DNA of 64,000 nucleotides from the NCBI RefSeq assembly GCF_002019635.1, contig NZ_KV917372.1:496001-560000 (forward strand), given 5' to 3'. The position numbers were made by a program, and so were the translations under genes. Below are positions 8,666-18,404 of the stretch, piece after piece. This DNA is from Metabacillus halosaccharovorans (GTDB lineage: Bacteria > Bacillota > Bacilli > Bacillales > Bacillaceae). How positions within the stretch are numbered: the first letter of the stretch is position 1; the number at the start of each line of letters is the position of its first letter. Under the pieces are notes generated by a model. That model made no database searches and was not told the origin of the DNA. It worked only from the letters and a program-made list of their open reading frames with translations.

Positions 8666-10138
8666 ATGCGAACACCAGTTAAAGAAATGTCAAAAAAACC
8701 ATGGTTTCTCGGAATGATTGTATGTATATTTATTATCATTATGTTGTGGTTCATTCCGATAGAGAAACGAAAATATGGTGTTGATCAACATTTATTAACT
8801 ACTGACTACACAGGTTTACTACCTGAAAAAATAGCAAAAGTAGAAAAACATGATACTCGTTATGAGTTGCAAAAAATCGTTAAACAAGCAAATATAACGG
8901 GCGAAAAAGTTTCAATTGCCGGTTTGCAGCACTCCCAAGGTGGTCATACATACTATAGAGATGGTGTTTTAATCGACATGAAGTCTATGGATACCATTAT
9001 TGACATTAACGAAAAGAAAAGAACAGTAAAGGTTGAAGCAGGTGCAACTTGGGAAGATGTTCAGGAAGCCGTAAACCGTTATGGATTAGCATTGAAAGTA
9101 ACTCAATCTCAATCTATCTTTACAATTGGCGGCTCTTTGTCTGTTAATGCCCATGGAAGGGATATTCGCTTCGGGTCCATGGCTGATACCGTAAAGGAAA
9201 TGACATTACTTACTCCAACGGGTGAAATCAAGACTTTATCTCGTGATGATGAAGAGCAATGGATGAAGTATGTCTTCGGTGGTTATGGATTATTCGGAAT
9301 CATTCTTGATGTAACATTAGAATTAACAGACAATAACATATATACGATTCATACGGAAGAAATAAAAACTGACAAATATGAATCGTATCTTACCTCAATA
9401 CTTAAAGGACGAGAAACGGCTATGCATTATGCAAGAATTAGTGTTGCTCCAACATCATTTTTAGATGAAATGTATGTGATTGACTACAAAAATACAGGAA
9501 AAACAGATCATACAACACAGTTAAAAAAAGATACAGGGATAAAAATAAGTAAATTAGCCTTAGATTTAGGCCGGCAGGGCGGATGGCTGGAAGACCTTTT
9601 CTGGGAGATGCAAAAACTTTTTATTCAGTCTCTTGATCATGATTCAATCACCCGAAATAATGCTATGAGATCTGAATCAACATTTATGGAGTTTACCAAG
9701 CCTGGTCAAGTTGAAGTACTCCAAGAGTTCTTTATCCCAGTAGAAAATTTCGAAGAATATATCTCCGAGCTTAAGCCATTACTTACAAGAGATGATCACG
9801 ACGAAGACTTTAAGATCCATAATATAACTGTCCGTTATGTGGCTCAAGATGACGTTACAAGTTTACACTATGCTACTAAGGATATGTTAGGACTTGTTGT
9901 CTTAATTCAACATGGAGTAGAGAATAAAGACATAGAAGAGGCGAAAGAAATGATCCAAAAATGGACAAACCTAACGATAAATCATGGTGGATCGTATTAT
10001 CTACCATACTATCCTTATCAAACAGAAGAACAGTTCCAGACAGCCTATCCGAATTGGAGGAACTTCCAGGAAGAAAAAAGACGCAGAGATCCTAATGGTG
10101 TTTTTCAGAATTTGTTTTATGAGCACTATTTCAAATGA
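8666..10138 (+). CDS. Membrane-anchored FAD-binding oxidoreductase
   Basis: A 490-residue protein with one N-terminal membrane helix (WFLGMIVCIFIIIMLWF, about residues 13-29) and then an FAD-binding PCMH-type domain: HSQGGHTYYRDG, a VKVEAGATW strand, TIGGSLSVNAHGRD and YGLFGIILDVTLEL. The C terminus (DPNGVFQNLFYEHYF) resembles sugar-lactone and alditol oxidases of the D-arabinono-lactone oxidase group. The catalytic domain probably faces outside the cell, given the anchor and the few basic residues after it. The next gene overlaps by four bases (ATGA), so they are coupled. The substrate is unknown; a polyol, lactone or lipid-linked sugar is possible. Confidence 0.8.
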   Translation: MRTPVKEMSKKPWFLGMIVCIFIIIMLWFIPIEKRKYGVDQHLLTTDYTGLLPEKIAKVEKHDTRYELQKIVKQANITGEKVSIAGLQHSQGGHTYYRDGVLIDMKSMDTIIDINEKKRTVKVEAGATWEDVQEAVNRYGLALKVTQSQSIFTIGGSLSVNAHGRDIRFGSMADTVKEMTLLTPTGEIKTLSRDDEEQWMKYVFGGYGLFGIILDVTLELTDNNIYTIHTEEIKTDKYESYLTSILKGRETAMHYARISVAPTSFLDEMYVIDYKNTGKTDHTTQLKKDTGIKISKLALDLGRQGGWLEDLFWEMQKLFIQSLDHDSITRNNAMRSESTFMEFTKPGQVEVLQEFFIPVENFEEYISELKPLLTRDDHDEDFKIHNITVRYVAQDDVTSLHYATKDMLGLVVLIQHGVENKDIEEAKEMIQKWTNLTINHGGSYYLPYYPYQTEEQFQTAYPNWRNFQEEKRRRDPNGVFQNLFYEHYFK

Positions 10139-10671
10139 GTAAAGCTCAATTGAAAAGTAGAATAATAGAAAACTTTCCGCTCATTATAACTGTAGGACAA
10201 GTTGTTATTTTGCCTTATTATATTATTTGGTTAAAAGAAATTTCTTACACCTATACTTTATTTGCATGGTTTTTTGCAGGGTTCTCTTTTTCAGCTGCAT
10301 GGGGTTACAGAGTCTATCATTCTAAGAAGAATCTTCATTTTTCAGAAATACCATTTATCTATTTCGCGATGGGATTCATTTATGTGTCAATTTATTTTAT
10401 AAACGTACAAAATGAAGTTCTCCCTTATTTTGCTCTGATGATTCAGGTTCTATTAGGTTTTTTACAAGGTTATTTCCGTGCATGGCATGTTGAACAAACC
10501 TCTTACAAATTGCATGCTGTTCACCATTACCTACTAGTTGGTATATGTATGATTGGACTATCCTTTATAAAAATCCTCTCACCAGTTGCTTTTCTTACAT
10601 GTTTTGGGGTTTTTCTTCTTATAATTGGAATTATCGGAATCATTCAAAGAGCATTTACAAGATATCTATAG
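10135..10671 (+). CDS. Polytopic membrane protein coupled to the FAD oxidase
   Basis: A 178-residue very hydrophobic protein with about six membrane helices (for example LIITVGQVVILPYYIIW, TLFAWFFAGFSFSAAWGY and a last helix near 155-175). The start overlaps the oxidase stop codon by four bases, which argues for a shared complex or pathway. I do not recognise a family. It could be the electron-transfer or anchoring partner of the oxidase, but no haem-binding His pair of a cytochrome is obvious. Confidence 0.65.
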   Translation: MSKAQLKSRIIENFPLIITVGQVVILPYYIIWLKEISYTYTLFAWFFAGFSFSAAWGYRVYHSKKNLHFSEIPFIYFAMGFIYVSIYFINVQNEVLPYFALMIQVLLGFLQGYFRAWHVEQTSYKLHAVHHYLLVGICMIGLSFIKILSPVAFLTCFGVFLLIIGIIGIIQRAFTRYL

Positions 10672-10753
10672 TAAATAATGATTTAAACAAGAATCACCAA
10701 TTAAATAATGGAAGTCTAGTAAATAGTCAATAAGAGGAAAGGAGGATCGAACT

Positions 10754-11065
10754 ATGAAAAATCAAAGAACATGGATACCCCTAACAGTTCTAGTTTTAGC
10801 TATTTATATCCTTCATTCCACTCCTCATATGTCCTTAAGAACATATGTCTTTTTTACAGGTTATCCAATCCAAGCCATCACATCTGATATCGTTGATGAT
10901 AGATATCACAATGAAATGGATAATAAAGATTATGAAAAATTAAATGCAAAGGCTTATACATTAACAGATCCTCCTGTTGAAAAGCAAACACAAGGTATCC
11001 TTTGTAATTATTTAGTGAGGAAATATGGGATCATCTACATAACTGATTACTTAGGGGATACTTAA
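10754..11065 (+). CDS. Small membrane-anchored or secreted protein
   Basis: A 103-residue protein with an N-terminal hydrophobic segment (WIPLTVLVLAIYILHS, about residues 6-21) and a hydrophilic remainder with a single Cys. The very strong AAAGGAGG site makes translation likely. It follows the FAD oxidase and membrane-protein genes at 82 bases without a visible terminator, so it may be the third gene of that operon. No family recognised. Confidence 0.55.
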   Translation: MKNQRTWIPLTVLVLAIYILHSTPHMSLRTYVFFTGYPIQAITSDIVDDRYHNEMDNKDYEKLNAKAYTLTDPPVEKQTQGILCNYLVRKYGIIYITDYLGDT

Positions 11066-11154
11066 TTAAAAAAAGTATAAAGCTCGCTATTCAGTTAAAT
11101 AATATTCCGAATCATCTCATAAACTAAAACATGTCCAAATTTCGGAGGAGAGAC

Positions 11155-11736
11155 ATGAAATATGTGAGAATCGGTGTCATGATAATTCTTGGCAGTATCC
11201 TTCTATCAATAGGGATTAACTTATTCTTAACTCCGTATAAAGTATTAGATGGAGGAATTATAGGGATAGGGTTAATTTTGCATTATTTATTAGGACTAAA
11301 AGCAGGTTTAATGGTCATTTTTCTAAGTATTCCTGTATTTCTAATCGCATGGATTTATTATCGTCAATATTTTTATAATAGTTTACATGGAATGCTTGTA
11401 TCTTCTTTTTTTATCGATTTGTTGAAGCCGCTCTCGGGTGTTATTCATTTAGCTCCTTATATCAGCTCGTTAATTGGAGGGATATTTGTAGGTCTTGGGA
11501 TCGGTTTAATGCTTCGGATTGGTACTAGTACAGGGGGAACAGATTTACTTGCTCAATTTTTATTTGAAAAGACAGGGATTAATGTCGGGATCCTGATATT
11601 TCTCATTGATAGCATCGTCATTTTACTTGGGGGTTTGTTAATCTCAGGAGATACGTTCCTATTATCCTGTATAACGATACTTGCCGTTGGATTAACTACA
11701 ACATTTATTTCAACTAAATCCAGTCATTCTACGTAA
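11155..11736 (+). CDS. YitT-family membrane protein
   Basis: A 193-residue membrane protein of the YitT/DUF161 type: IGINLFLTPYKVLDGGIIGIG at the first helix pair, LGLKAGLMVIFLSIPVF, and the conserved glycine-rich RIGTSTGGTDLLA near residues 123-135. It lacks the C-terminal DUF2179 domain that many YitT proteins have, so this is the short form. The start at 11155 is chosen because GGAGGAGAG lies just before it; an ATG eight codons earlier has none. Function unknown in the family. Confidence 0.88.
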   Translation: MKYVRIGVMIILGSILLSIGINLFLTPYKVLDGGIIGIGLILHYLLGLKAGLMVIFLSIPVFLIAWIYYRQYFYNSLHGMLVSSFFIDLLKPLSGVIHLAPYISSLIGGIFVGLGIGLMLRIGTSTGGTDLLAQFLFEKTGINVGILIFLIDSIVILLGGLLISGDTFLLSCITILAVGLTTTFISTKSSHST

Positions 11737-11750
11737 ATAATGCAGAAATG

Positions 11751-11778
11751 GCCCTTCCTGAAAATGGAGGGCGCTATT
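11751..11778. terminator. Hairpin between the YitT and glutaminase genes
   Basis: GCCCTTC and GGAGGGC pair over seven bases with a short loop, followed by a weak T run on the plus strand. It separates two convergent genes. Confidence 0.55.
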
Positions 11779-11781
11779 TTG

Positions 11782-12711
11782 TCAAAACATACTTAGTTGA
11801 TAGTCTTTTGATAACAATTCCAATAACCGGATACCGGCAATACTATTTCCTTTTTCATCTAAAGAAGGACCAAATATTCCAATTCCGAATCTTCCAGGAA
11901 CAGATCCCATAATACCGCCGGACACTCCGCTTTTAGCAGGAATTCCAATTTTTATTGCAAATTCTCCTGAAGCATTGTACATTCCACATGTGACCATGAA
12001 GGTTTTACATATTCTTGAAACATCAGAGGGAATGAGTTGCTTACCAGTCTGCGGATCAGCTCCATCCATAGCAAAAACAGCCCCAATCCTCGCTAAATCC
12101 AAGCAATTCATTTCAATCGAACACTGTTTTGAATACAAGTCAATTAATTGTTCAACATCTTCGTCTATAATTCCATGTTGCTTTAAAAAATATAGTAAGG
12201 AGCGATTTAAATCAGCTGTTTCATACTCTGATTGAGCCACTTCTTTATTATAGGTAACCGATTGATCATTTGTCAGATCTTGAACAAATGACAATAATCG
12301 CTGTAATCTTTCTTCTGTAGAATCTCCATTGATCATATGTGTCACAACAAGTGCGCCGGCATTTATCATCGGATTTAATGGTTTTGCAGGTGCCATCGTT
12401 TCTAATTTGGCGATCGAATTGAATGGATCTCCTGTCGGTTCCATTCCTACACGATCAAACACAAAATCTTTCCCCTTGTCCATTAATACAAAAGCGAGGC
12501 TTATTACCTTTGAAATGCTTTGAAGAGTGAATTTCTTTTTGATATCTCCCGCTGAAACACATTCTCCGCTTGGATAGTGAATCGCTATGGATAGATCATC
12601 CGGATTTTCTTTACCTAGCGCAGGAATATAATCTGCAACTTTTCCTTTTTTTGTCCATTCCTTTGATGTTTCCACATATCGTTGTAATTCATCACTTGTC
12701 CGACATAGCAT
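11782..12711 (-). CDS. glsA: Glutaminase
   Basis: A 309-residue serine-dependent glutaminase converting glutamine to glutamate and ammonia. The beta-lactamase-like catalytic Ser-x-x-Lys is at residues 65-68 (LQSISKVI). Other conserved parts are [11 protein letters not shown], the Tyr-containing [16 protein letters not shown] and [19 protein letters not shown]. Length and motifs fit the YbgJ/YlaM (GlsA) family of Bacillus. AAGGTG lies before the ATG. It is next to ndk on the same strand, but a strong terminator separates them, so it has its own promoter. Its product glutamate is also the end product of the neighbouring hut pathway. Confidence 0.95.
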   Translation of the reverse strand: MLCRTSDELQRYVETSKEWTKKGKVADYIPALGKENPDDLSIAIHYPSGECVSAGDIKKKFTLQSISKVISLAFVLMDKGKDFVFDRVGMEPTGDPFNSIAKLETMAPAKPLNPMINAGALVVTHMINGDSTEERLQRLLSFVQDLTNDQSVTYNKEVAQSEYETADLNRSLLYFLKQHGIIDEDVEQLIDLYSKQCSIEMNCLDLARIGAVFAMDGADPQTGKQLIPSDVSRICKTFMVTCGMYNASGEFAIKIGIPAKSGVSGGIMGSVPGRFGIGIFGPSLDEKGNSIAGIRLLELLSKDYQLSMF

Positions 12712-12730
12712 TTATTATCACCTTCAATGT

Positions 12731-12782
12731 AAAAATGTCTTTTGCTGCCGGAATAATGTCCATGCAATCAAAAGACATTTAT
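12731..12782 (-). terminator. Terminator after ndk
   Basis: AAATGTCTTTT and AAAAGACATTT (12733-12743 and 12770-12780) form an 11-bp stem; on the minus strand it is followed by a T run. It lies between ndk and glsA. Confidence 0.8.
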
Positions 12783-12785
12783 AAA

Positions 12786-13241
12786 TTAGCTTGATTTTCG
12801 ATTATTAAACATTTGGTCAGAAGAACGAAGTTGCAAGGGATCAAAGAAGTTCGCAATCTCTCTTTCTGCACTTTCTAATGAATCCGAGCCATGAATCACA
12901 TTTTCCTCTTTTTTGAATGCAAAATCACCACGGATGGTACCCGGTTGGGCTTCTGTTGGGCTGGTTTTACCTATCATCGTACGGGAAACATCGATTATAT
13001 TTTCTCCTTGCCATACCATCGCAAAAACTGGGGAAGATGTAATGAAATCAACCAGTTCTCCGAAAAATGGCTTATCCTTGTGCTCCTCATAATGATATTC
13101 TGCCTTTGACTGATCAATTGTCATTAACTCGGCATTAAGTAAGACAAATCCTTTTTGCTCAAATCGTTTCACAATTTCTCCAATTAACCCGCGTTTGACA
13201 CCATCCGGTTTCACCATAATAAATGTTCGTTGCATCGCCAT
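12786..13241 (-). CDS. ndk: Nucleoside diphosphate kinase with atypical C terminus
   Basis: A 151-residue NDP kinase that passes phosphate from ATP to other nucleoside diphosphates. The N-terminal MVKPDG box, [15 protein letters not shown], the Arg of GTIRGD and the catalytic His117 in [14 protein letters not shown] are all present. The start at 13241 is chosen for its AGGTGG site; an earlier in-frame ATG gives an unlikely tail. After [10 protein letters not shown] the last 18 residues ([18 protein letters not shown]) differ from the usual ending with a Trp-Ile-Tyr terminus, and the loop FAFKKEEN is longer. It may be a second, divergent ndk copy rather than the housekeeping one. Confidence 0.9.
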   Translation of the reverse strand: MAMQRTFIMVKPDGVKRGLIGEIVKRFEQKGFVLLNAELMTIDQSKAEYHYEEHKDKPFFGELVDFITSSPVFAMVWQGENIIDVSRTMIGKTSPTEAQPGTIRGDFAFKKEENVIHGSDSLESAEREIANFFDPLQLRSSDQMFNNRKSS

Positions 13242-13413
13242 CTTATATCCACCTCTTGAATCATTTTTAAAGAATCCTGTAAACAGTATTGACAATTTGC
13301 AGCATCCCTTAAACATTTAGTGAAATAATTGTGATCATTCATTTTTTCACGGCATACAATGGTGTTAGACATTAGTTATCAGGTAAGAATCCAGATGAAA
13401 GAGTTGTTTTTGT

Positions 13414-13857
13414 ATGGCATTAAGTAAAGATCGCCTTATTGGGAGGAAAGCAATACTCCTATTATTATCAGAAGACCCCGACATGCAGTTAAATCAACTC
13501 AAAGAAAACAATTGGAAGGGCTGTATTGGTAAAGTCGGTTCAATGGATGCACATAAAGTAGTGGCTGCGATCGAAACAGCGGCTAAAAAGAATGGCATTA
13601 TTGAATCTACTTTCTATCGTGAATCACACGCCTTATATCATGCAATTATGGAAGCCTTACACGGCGTGACCCGTGGCCAGGTTCAATTAGGATCAGTTCT
13701 TAGAACAGTTGGACTATCATTTGCTGTCCTGCGAGGAAATCCTTATGATAAGGAACAAGAGGGTGACTGGATTGCTGTCTCTCTTTATGGAACAATAGGT
13801 GCACCTGTTAAAGGGTCAGAACATGAAACCATTGGTCTTGGAATTAACCACATATGA
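13414..13857 (+). CDS. hutP: HutP, histidine-dependent antiterminator of the hut operon
   Basis: A 147-residue RNA-binding antiterminator. With L-histidine and Mg2+ it binds NAG repeats in the leader and prevents the terminator in front of hutH from forming. Family marks are [18 protein letters not shown] and the histidine-rich metal site region (SHALYHA), followed by [17 protein letters not shown] and a C-terminal [13 protein letters not shown]-type strand (here [13 protein letters not shown]). Length equals that of other Bacillus HutP proteins. It is the first gene of hutPHUIG, as in Bacillus subtilis. Confidence 0.96.
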   Translation: MALSKDRLIGRKAILLLLSEDPDMQLNQLKENNWKGCIGKVGSMDAHKVVAAIETAAKKNGIIESTFYRESHALYHAIMEALHGVTRGQVQLGSVLRTVGLSFAVLRGNPYDKEQEGDWIAVSLYGTIGAPVKGSEHETIGLGINHI

Positions 13858-13871
13858 AAATGCCCAAAGTG

Positions 13872-13935
13872 AAAATAGTGAGTAGGGGGCTATATCTTGG
13901 AATCCATTGATTTCCTAGATATAGTCCCCTTTTCT
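13872..13935 (+). promoter_or_regulatory. HutP-controlled terminator between hutP and hutH
   Basis: A long stem (arms about 13885-13902 and 13912-13929, GGGG-CTATATCT with AGATATAG-CCCC) followed by TTTTCT forms a strong terminator. Just before it, overlapping the left arm, TAG, GAG and TAG triplets (AATAGTGAGTAGGG) give the NAG pattern bound by HutP. Known from Bacillus subtilis: HutP with histidine binds here and lets transcription run into hutH. Confidence 0.9.
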
Positions 13936-13961
13936 ATTTGTAAGAAGGAGGAAGTAAATAG

Positions 13962-15482
13962 GTGATTACGTTAAATGGCCAAAACCTAACGTTTCATTCT
14001 TTGCAAAAAATTATTATTGGTCGAGAGAAAGTTAGTTATACAGAAGAAAGTATGAAAAAAGTGATAGAAAGTAGAAAAGCCGTCGAACATATTGTTTCTA
14101 ATGGAAAGATTGTATATGGAATTACAACTGGTTTTGGAAAGTTCAGTGATGTTTTTATAGATAAAGATAATGTTGAGAACCTTCAACTCAATTTAATTCG
14201 ATCACATGCATGCGGGGTGGGTGACCCTTTTCCGGAAGAAGTATCACGAGCAATGATTCTGCTAAGAGCAAATGCCTTACTAAAGGGATTTTCCGGTGTT
14301 CGACCAGTTATTATTGAAAGATTACTTGACTTAGTTAATGCAGAAATACATCCTGTTATCCCACAACAAGGCTCTCTTGGTGCTAGTGGTGATTTAGCTC
14401 CGTTATCACATTTAGCTCTTTGCTTACTAGGGGAGGGAGAGGTTTTTTATAAAGGAAAAAGAATGCCTTCAATTGATGCATTATCTAAAGAGTCTATTTT
14501 ACCGGTTACACTTACCGCAAAAGAAGGCTTGGCCTTAATTAATGGGACACAAGCGATGACTGCGATGGGTGCTATAACATATTTGGAAGCAGAGAAACTA
14601 GCATTTCAAGCAGAGTTAATTGCTGGTGTTACGATTGAAGCATTGGAAGGAATTATAGATGCCTTTGATCATGAAATACATGTTGCAAGAGGGTTTAAAC
14701 AACAAATAGATGTAGCAACAAGAATTCGAGACTATTTAAAGGATAGTCTACTAGTTACAAAACAAGGCGAACGACGAGTTCAAGATGCTTACTCAATAAG
14801 ATGTATCCCCCAAGTACACGGAGCTATATGGCAAACATTGAACTTCACAAAAGAAAAGCTCGAAATAGAAATGAATGCAGCGACAGATAACCCTCTCATC
14901 TTTCAAAACGGATTGAAGGTATTATCAGGAGGAAATTTTCACGGTCAGCCCATTGCGTTTGCGATGGATTTCTTAAAGATTGCCTTGTCAGAGCTTGCCA
15001 ATATATCCGAACGAAGAATTGAACGACTTGTTAATCCTCAGTTAAATGATTTACCGGCTTTTTTAAGTCCGGAGCCAGGCCTTCAATCAGGTGCCATGAT
15101 CATGCAATATGTCGCCGCATCACTTGTATCAGAAAACAAAACGTTGGCACATCCGGCAAGTGTTGATTCCATTCCATCATCAGCAAATCAGGAAGATCAT
15201 GTAAGTATGGGGACAATTGCAGCGAGGCATGCGTATCAAATTATAACAAATGCACGACGAGTTCTTGCTATAGAAGCCATTTGCAGTATTCAAGCGGCAG
15301 AAATTCGAGGATCTCATAAAATGGCATCTATTACTGGAGCATTTTATAAAGAAGCAAGGAAAATTGTTCCATCGATTACACATGACCGCATTTTTTCAAC
15401 TGACATCGAAGCAATGACGAATTGGTTAAAAACAGAGGCTCTTTACTTCAAAAATGTATTGGAGGGAAAGCAATATGAATAA
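13962..15482 (+). CDS. hutH: Histidine ammonia-lyase
   Basis: Deaminates L-histidine to urocanate and ammonia, the first hut step. The 506-residue protein has the Ala-Ser-Gly triad (residues 141-143, in [14 protein letters not shown]) that cyclises to the MIO electrophile, the TTGFG loop near residue 55, and the later conserved [11 protein letters not shown] and [12 protein letters not shown] blocks. It starts with GTG after AAGGAGG, directly downstream of the HutP-controlled terminator. It overlaps hutU by eight bases. Confidence 0.98.
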   Translation: MITLNGQNLTFHSLQKIIIGREKVSYTEESMKKVIESRKAVEHIVSNGKIVYGITTGFGKFSDVFIDKDNVENLQLNLIRSHACGVGDPFPEEVSRAMILLRANALLKGFSGVRPVIIERLLDLVNAEIHPVIPQQGSLGASGDLAPLSHLALCLLGEGEVFYKGKRMPSIDALSKESILPVTLTAKEGLALINGTQAMTAMGAITYLEAEKLAFQAELIAGVTIEALEGIIDAFDHEIHVARGFKQQIDVATRIRDYLKDSLLVTKQGERRVQDAYSIRCIPQVHGAIWQTLNFTKEKLEIEMNAATDNPLIFQNGLKVLSGGNFHGQPIAFAMDFLKIALSELANISERRIERLVNPQLNDLPAFLSPEPGLQSGAMIMQYVAASLVSENKTLAHPASVDSIPSSANQEDHVSMGTIAARHAYQIITNARRVLAIEAICSIQAAEIRGSHKMASITGAFYKEARKIVPSITHDRIFSTDIEAMTNWLKTEALYFKNVLEGKQYE

Positions 15483-17145
15483 CAATCAAGTGTCGAAATA
15501 CAGAGGAAATACCTTGCATACAAAAGGGTGGCAGCAAGAAGCTGCTCTTCGAATGCTCATGAATAATCTTGATCCTGAAGTAGCCGAAAATCCATCAGAA
15601 TTAGTCGTATATGGGGGAATTGGAAAAGCAGCACGTAATTGGGATTGCTATGATAAGATTGTCCATTCACTTAAACAATTAAATAACAATGAAACATTAC
15701 TTATTCAGTCAGGAAAGCCGGTTGCAGTCTTTCAAACACATGAAGATGCCCCACGTGTTTTATTAGCAAATTCAAATATTGTGCCTGCCTATGCTAATTG
15801 GGAGATGTTTCATGAACTTGATCAAAAAGGGCTAATGATGTATGGACAAATGACGGCCGGAAGCTGGATATATATCGGTTCACAAGGCATTGTTCAGGGT
15901 ACTTATGAAACATTTGCAGAAGTAGCAAAACAGCATTTCAATTCAACATTAAAAGGAACGATTACCTTAACAGCAGGTCTTGGTGGAATGGGTGGTGCCC
16001 AACCATTAGCAGTAACAATGAACGGTGGTATTTGTATAGCAATTGAGGTTGATGAAAGGAAAATTGATCGTAGAATACAAACCCGGTATTTAGATGTAAA
16101 AACTACTAGTTTAGAAGAAACGATCAAGCTGGCCACAAATGCAAAAAAATCACGAAATCCGCTATCCATAGGTCTACTAGGAAATGCTTCAGATCTATTA
16201 CCTGAGATGATGAAGATTCATTTCATTCCTGATATTTTAACAGATCAAACTTCAGCACATGACCCTTTAAATGGGTATATTCCATCAAATATGACATTAG
16301 AACAAGCAGAACACCTGAGAACATCTGATAAGAATCTATATATAAAATATGCCAAAGCCTCAATTGCCAAACATGTAGAAACAATGCTTGCAATCCAAAA
16401 TAAAGGAGCCATTACATTTGATTATGGTAATAATATCCGTCAAATAGCCAAAGATGAGGGGATACATCAAGCATTTGACTTTCCGGGTTTTGTTCCGGCA
16501 TACATTCGTCCACAATTCTGTGTCGGCAAAGGACCGTTCCGTTGGGTGGCATTATCAGGAGACCCGGAAGATATTTTAAAAACGGATCAAGCAATCTTAA
16601 AAACGTTTAGTGATAACAAGCCACTTTGTAATTGGATTAAGATGGCGCAAGAGAAGATTCAATTCCAAGGCCTTCCATCACGCATTTGCTGGTTAGGATA
16701 TGGTGAACGTGCGAAGTTTGGAAAAATTATAAATGACATGGTTGCAAGCGGTGAGCTCAAAGCACCTATAGTAATTGGCCGTGACCATTTAGACGCTGGT
16801 TCCGTTGCTTCTCCTAATCGGGAAACAGAAGCAATGAAGGATGGATCAGATGTTGTCGCAGATTGGCCAATCTTAAATGCGATGATTAATGCGGTTGGAG
16901 GAGCAACATGGGTGTCTGTTCATCATGGAGGTGGTGTAGGTATGGGCTACTCACTGCATGCTGGGATGGTGATTGTTGCTGATGGCACAAAAGAAGCTGA
17001 ACGACGAATTGAACGTGTATTAACAACTGATCCCGGAATGGGAGTTGTCCGTCACGCAGATGCGGGATATAACCTTGCCATTGAAACAGCAAAACATCAT
17101 GGATTAAACATGCCGATGTTAAACCAAGGAGGAGATGCTTCATGA
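15475..17145 (+). CDS. hutU: Urocanate hydratase
   Basis: Converts urocanate to 4-imidazolone-5-propionate using tightly bound NAD. The protein has 556 residues from the ATG at 15475, which has GGAGGG upstream; the longer open frame reads back into hutH. Conserved parts include the NAD-binding [28 protein letters not shown], and the active-site region with [12 protein letters not shown] and [11 protein letters not shown]. Translation is coupled to hutH by overlap and to hutI by ATGA. Confidence 0.98.
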   Translation: MNNNQVSKYRGNTLHTKGWQQEAALRMLMNNLDPEVAENPSELVVYGGIGKAARNWDCYDKIVHSLKQLNNNETLLIQSGKPVAVFQTHEDAPRVLLANSNIVPAYANWEMFHELDQKGLMMYGQMTAGSWIYIGSQGIVQGTYETFAEVAKQHFNSTLKGTITLTAGLGGMGGAQPLAVTMNGGICIAIEVDERKIDRRIQTRYLDVKTTSLEETIKLATNAKKSRNPLSIGLLGNASDLLPEMMKIHFIPDILTDQTSAHDPLNGYIPSNMTLEQAEHLRTSDKNLYIKYAKASIAKHVETMLAIQNKGAITFDYGNNIRQIAKDEGIHQAFDFPGFVPAYIRPQFCVGKGPFRWVALSGDPEDILKTDQAILKTFSDNKPLCNWIKMAQEKIQFQGLPSRICWLGYGERAKFGKIINDMVASGELKAPIVIGRDHLDAGSVASPNRETEAMKDGSDVVADWPILNAMINAVGGATWVSVHHGGGVGMGYSLHAGMVIVADGTKEAERRIERVLTTDPGMGVVRHADAGYNLAIETAKHHGLNMPMLNQGGDAS

Positions 17146-18404
17146 AAAGGCCATTATGGATTAAACACATAAATCAATTGGCCACATTAAAATCAAGCCA
17201 ACTTGGTCCTCGAACAAAAGCTTCGATGTCAGATTTAGGAATTATTAAGGATGGGAGTATATGGGTCGAAGACGGGCTCATCCAAGCAGTTGGAACAACA
17301 GATCAATTAGAACAACTCTATCAAAACAATCAGCACAATGCCGATATTATTGATGCAACAGACCATTTAGTCACACCCGGCCTAGTCGATCCACATACAC
17401 ATGTTGTGTACGGTGGAAGCCGTGAGAAAGAATTCGAACTAAGATTAAATGGAGCTTCTTATATGGACATCATGAGTGCAGGCGGTGGAATTCATTCCAC
17501 TACGAAAATGACAAGAGAAGCAACAGAGGAAGATTTGATAGAGCAAACAATAAAAAGGCTCGATTCCTTTTTAGAGCATGGTGTTACAACAATTGAAGCT
17601 AAGAGTGGATATGGACTTAACTTAGAAACAGAGCGAAAACAATTAAATGTGATTAAAAAACTACAGCAACTACACCCCATCGATCTTGTTCCAACTTTTA
17701 TGGGTGCCCATGCTGTACCTGTGGAATATAAAGGAAAAGAAGCCCACTACGCAAATCTGATTATTAACGAAATGTTACCGATAATAGGATATGAAAACTT
17801 AGCTGAGTTCATTGATGTATTTTGTGAAAAAGATGTGTTTACCGTTGAGCAATCTAAAAATATTTTAGAAGCAGGGAAGCGTTTTAACCTAATACCAAAA
17901 ATTCATGCTGATGAAATTGTTTGCTTAGGTGGAGCAGAATTAGCTGCCGAAGTTGGAGCCATATCAGCTGAACATTTACTTAAAACAACTGAGCAAGGAA
18001 TGAAAGCCTTGGCTCTTACAGGAACAATTGGATGTTTACTTCCAGCCACAGCTCTATACTTGAGAGAAGAAGCAGCAAATGGAAGAAAGATGATTGATGA
18101 AGGAGTAGCTGTTGCCATCTCTACAGACTGTAACCCTGGTTCATCACCAACTACCTCCATGCCTTTAGTGATGAACTTAGCATGTTTAACAATGAAATTA
18201 ACTCCGGCTGAAGCATTAACCGCAGCCACATACAATGCAGCCTGTGCGATAAAACGTGAACATATAGTTGGTAGCATAGAAAAAGGAAAGCAAGCAGATA
18301 TCCTTTTGTGGGATGTAAAAAATTATCAAGAACTTCAATATCGATTTGGTGTCAATCATGTGAAAACAGTCTGGAAAAAAGGAATCAAGGTGGTAAACCG
18401 ATGA
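17142..18404 (+). CDS. hutI: Imidazolonepropionase
   Basis: Hydrolyses 4-imidazolone-5-propionate to N-formimidoyl-L-glutamate. The 420-residue amidohydrolase has the metal-binding [14 protein letters not shown], the third His in [10 protein letters not shown], the fourth in [10 protein letters not shown], and the metal Asp in [12 protein letters not shown]. It overlaps hutU and hutG by four bases at each end (ATGA), so the three genes are coupled. Confidence 0.98.
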   Translation: MKRPLWIKHINQLATLKSSQLGPRTKASMSDLGIIKDGSIWVEDGLIQAVGTTDQLEQLYQNNQHNADIIDATDHLVTPGLVDPHTHVVYGGSREKEFELRLNGASYMDIMSAGGGIHSTTKMTREATEEDLIEQTIKRLDSFLEHGVTTIEAKSGYGLNLETERKQLNVIKKLQQLHPIDLVPTFMGAHAVPVEYKGKEAHYANLIINEMLPIIGYENLAEFIDVFCEKDVFTVEQSKNILEAGKRFNLIPKIHADEIVCLGGAELAAEVGAISAEHLLKTTEQGMKALALTGTIGCLLPATALYLREEAANGRKMIDEGVAVAISTDCNPGSSPTTSMPLVMNLACLTMKLTPAEALTAATYNAACAIKREHIVGSIEKGKQADILLWDVKNYQELQYRFGVNHVKTVWKKGIKVVNR

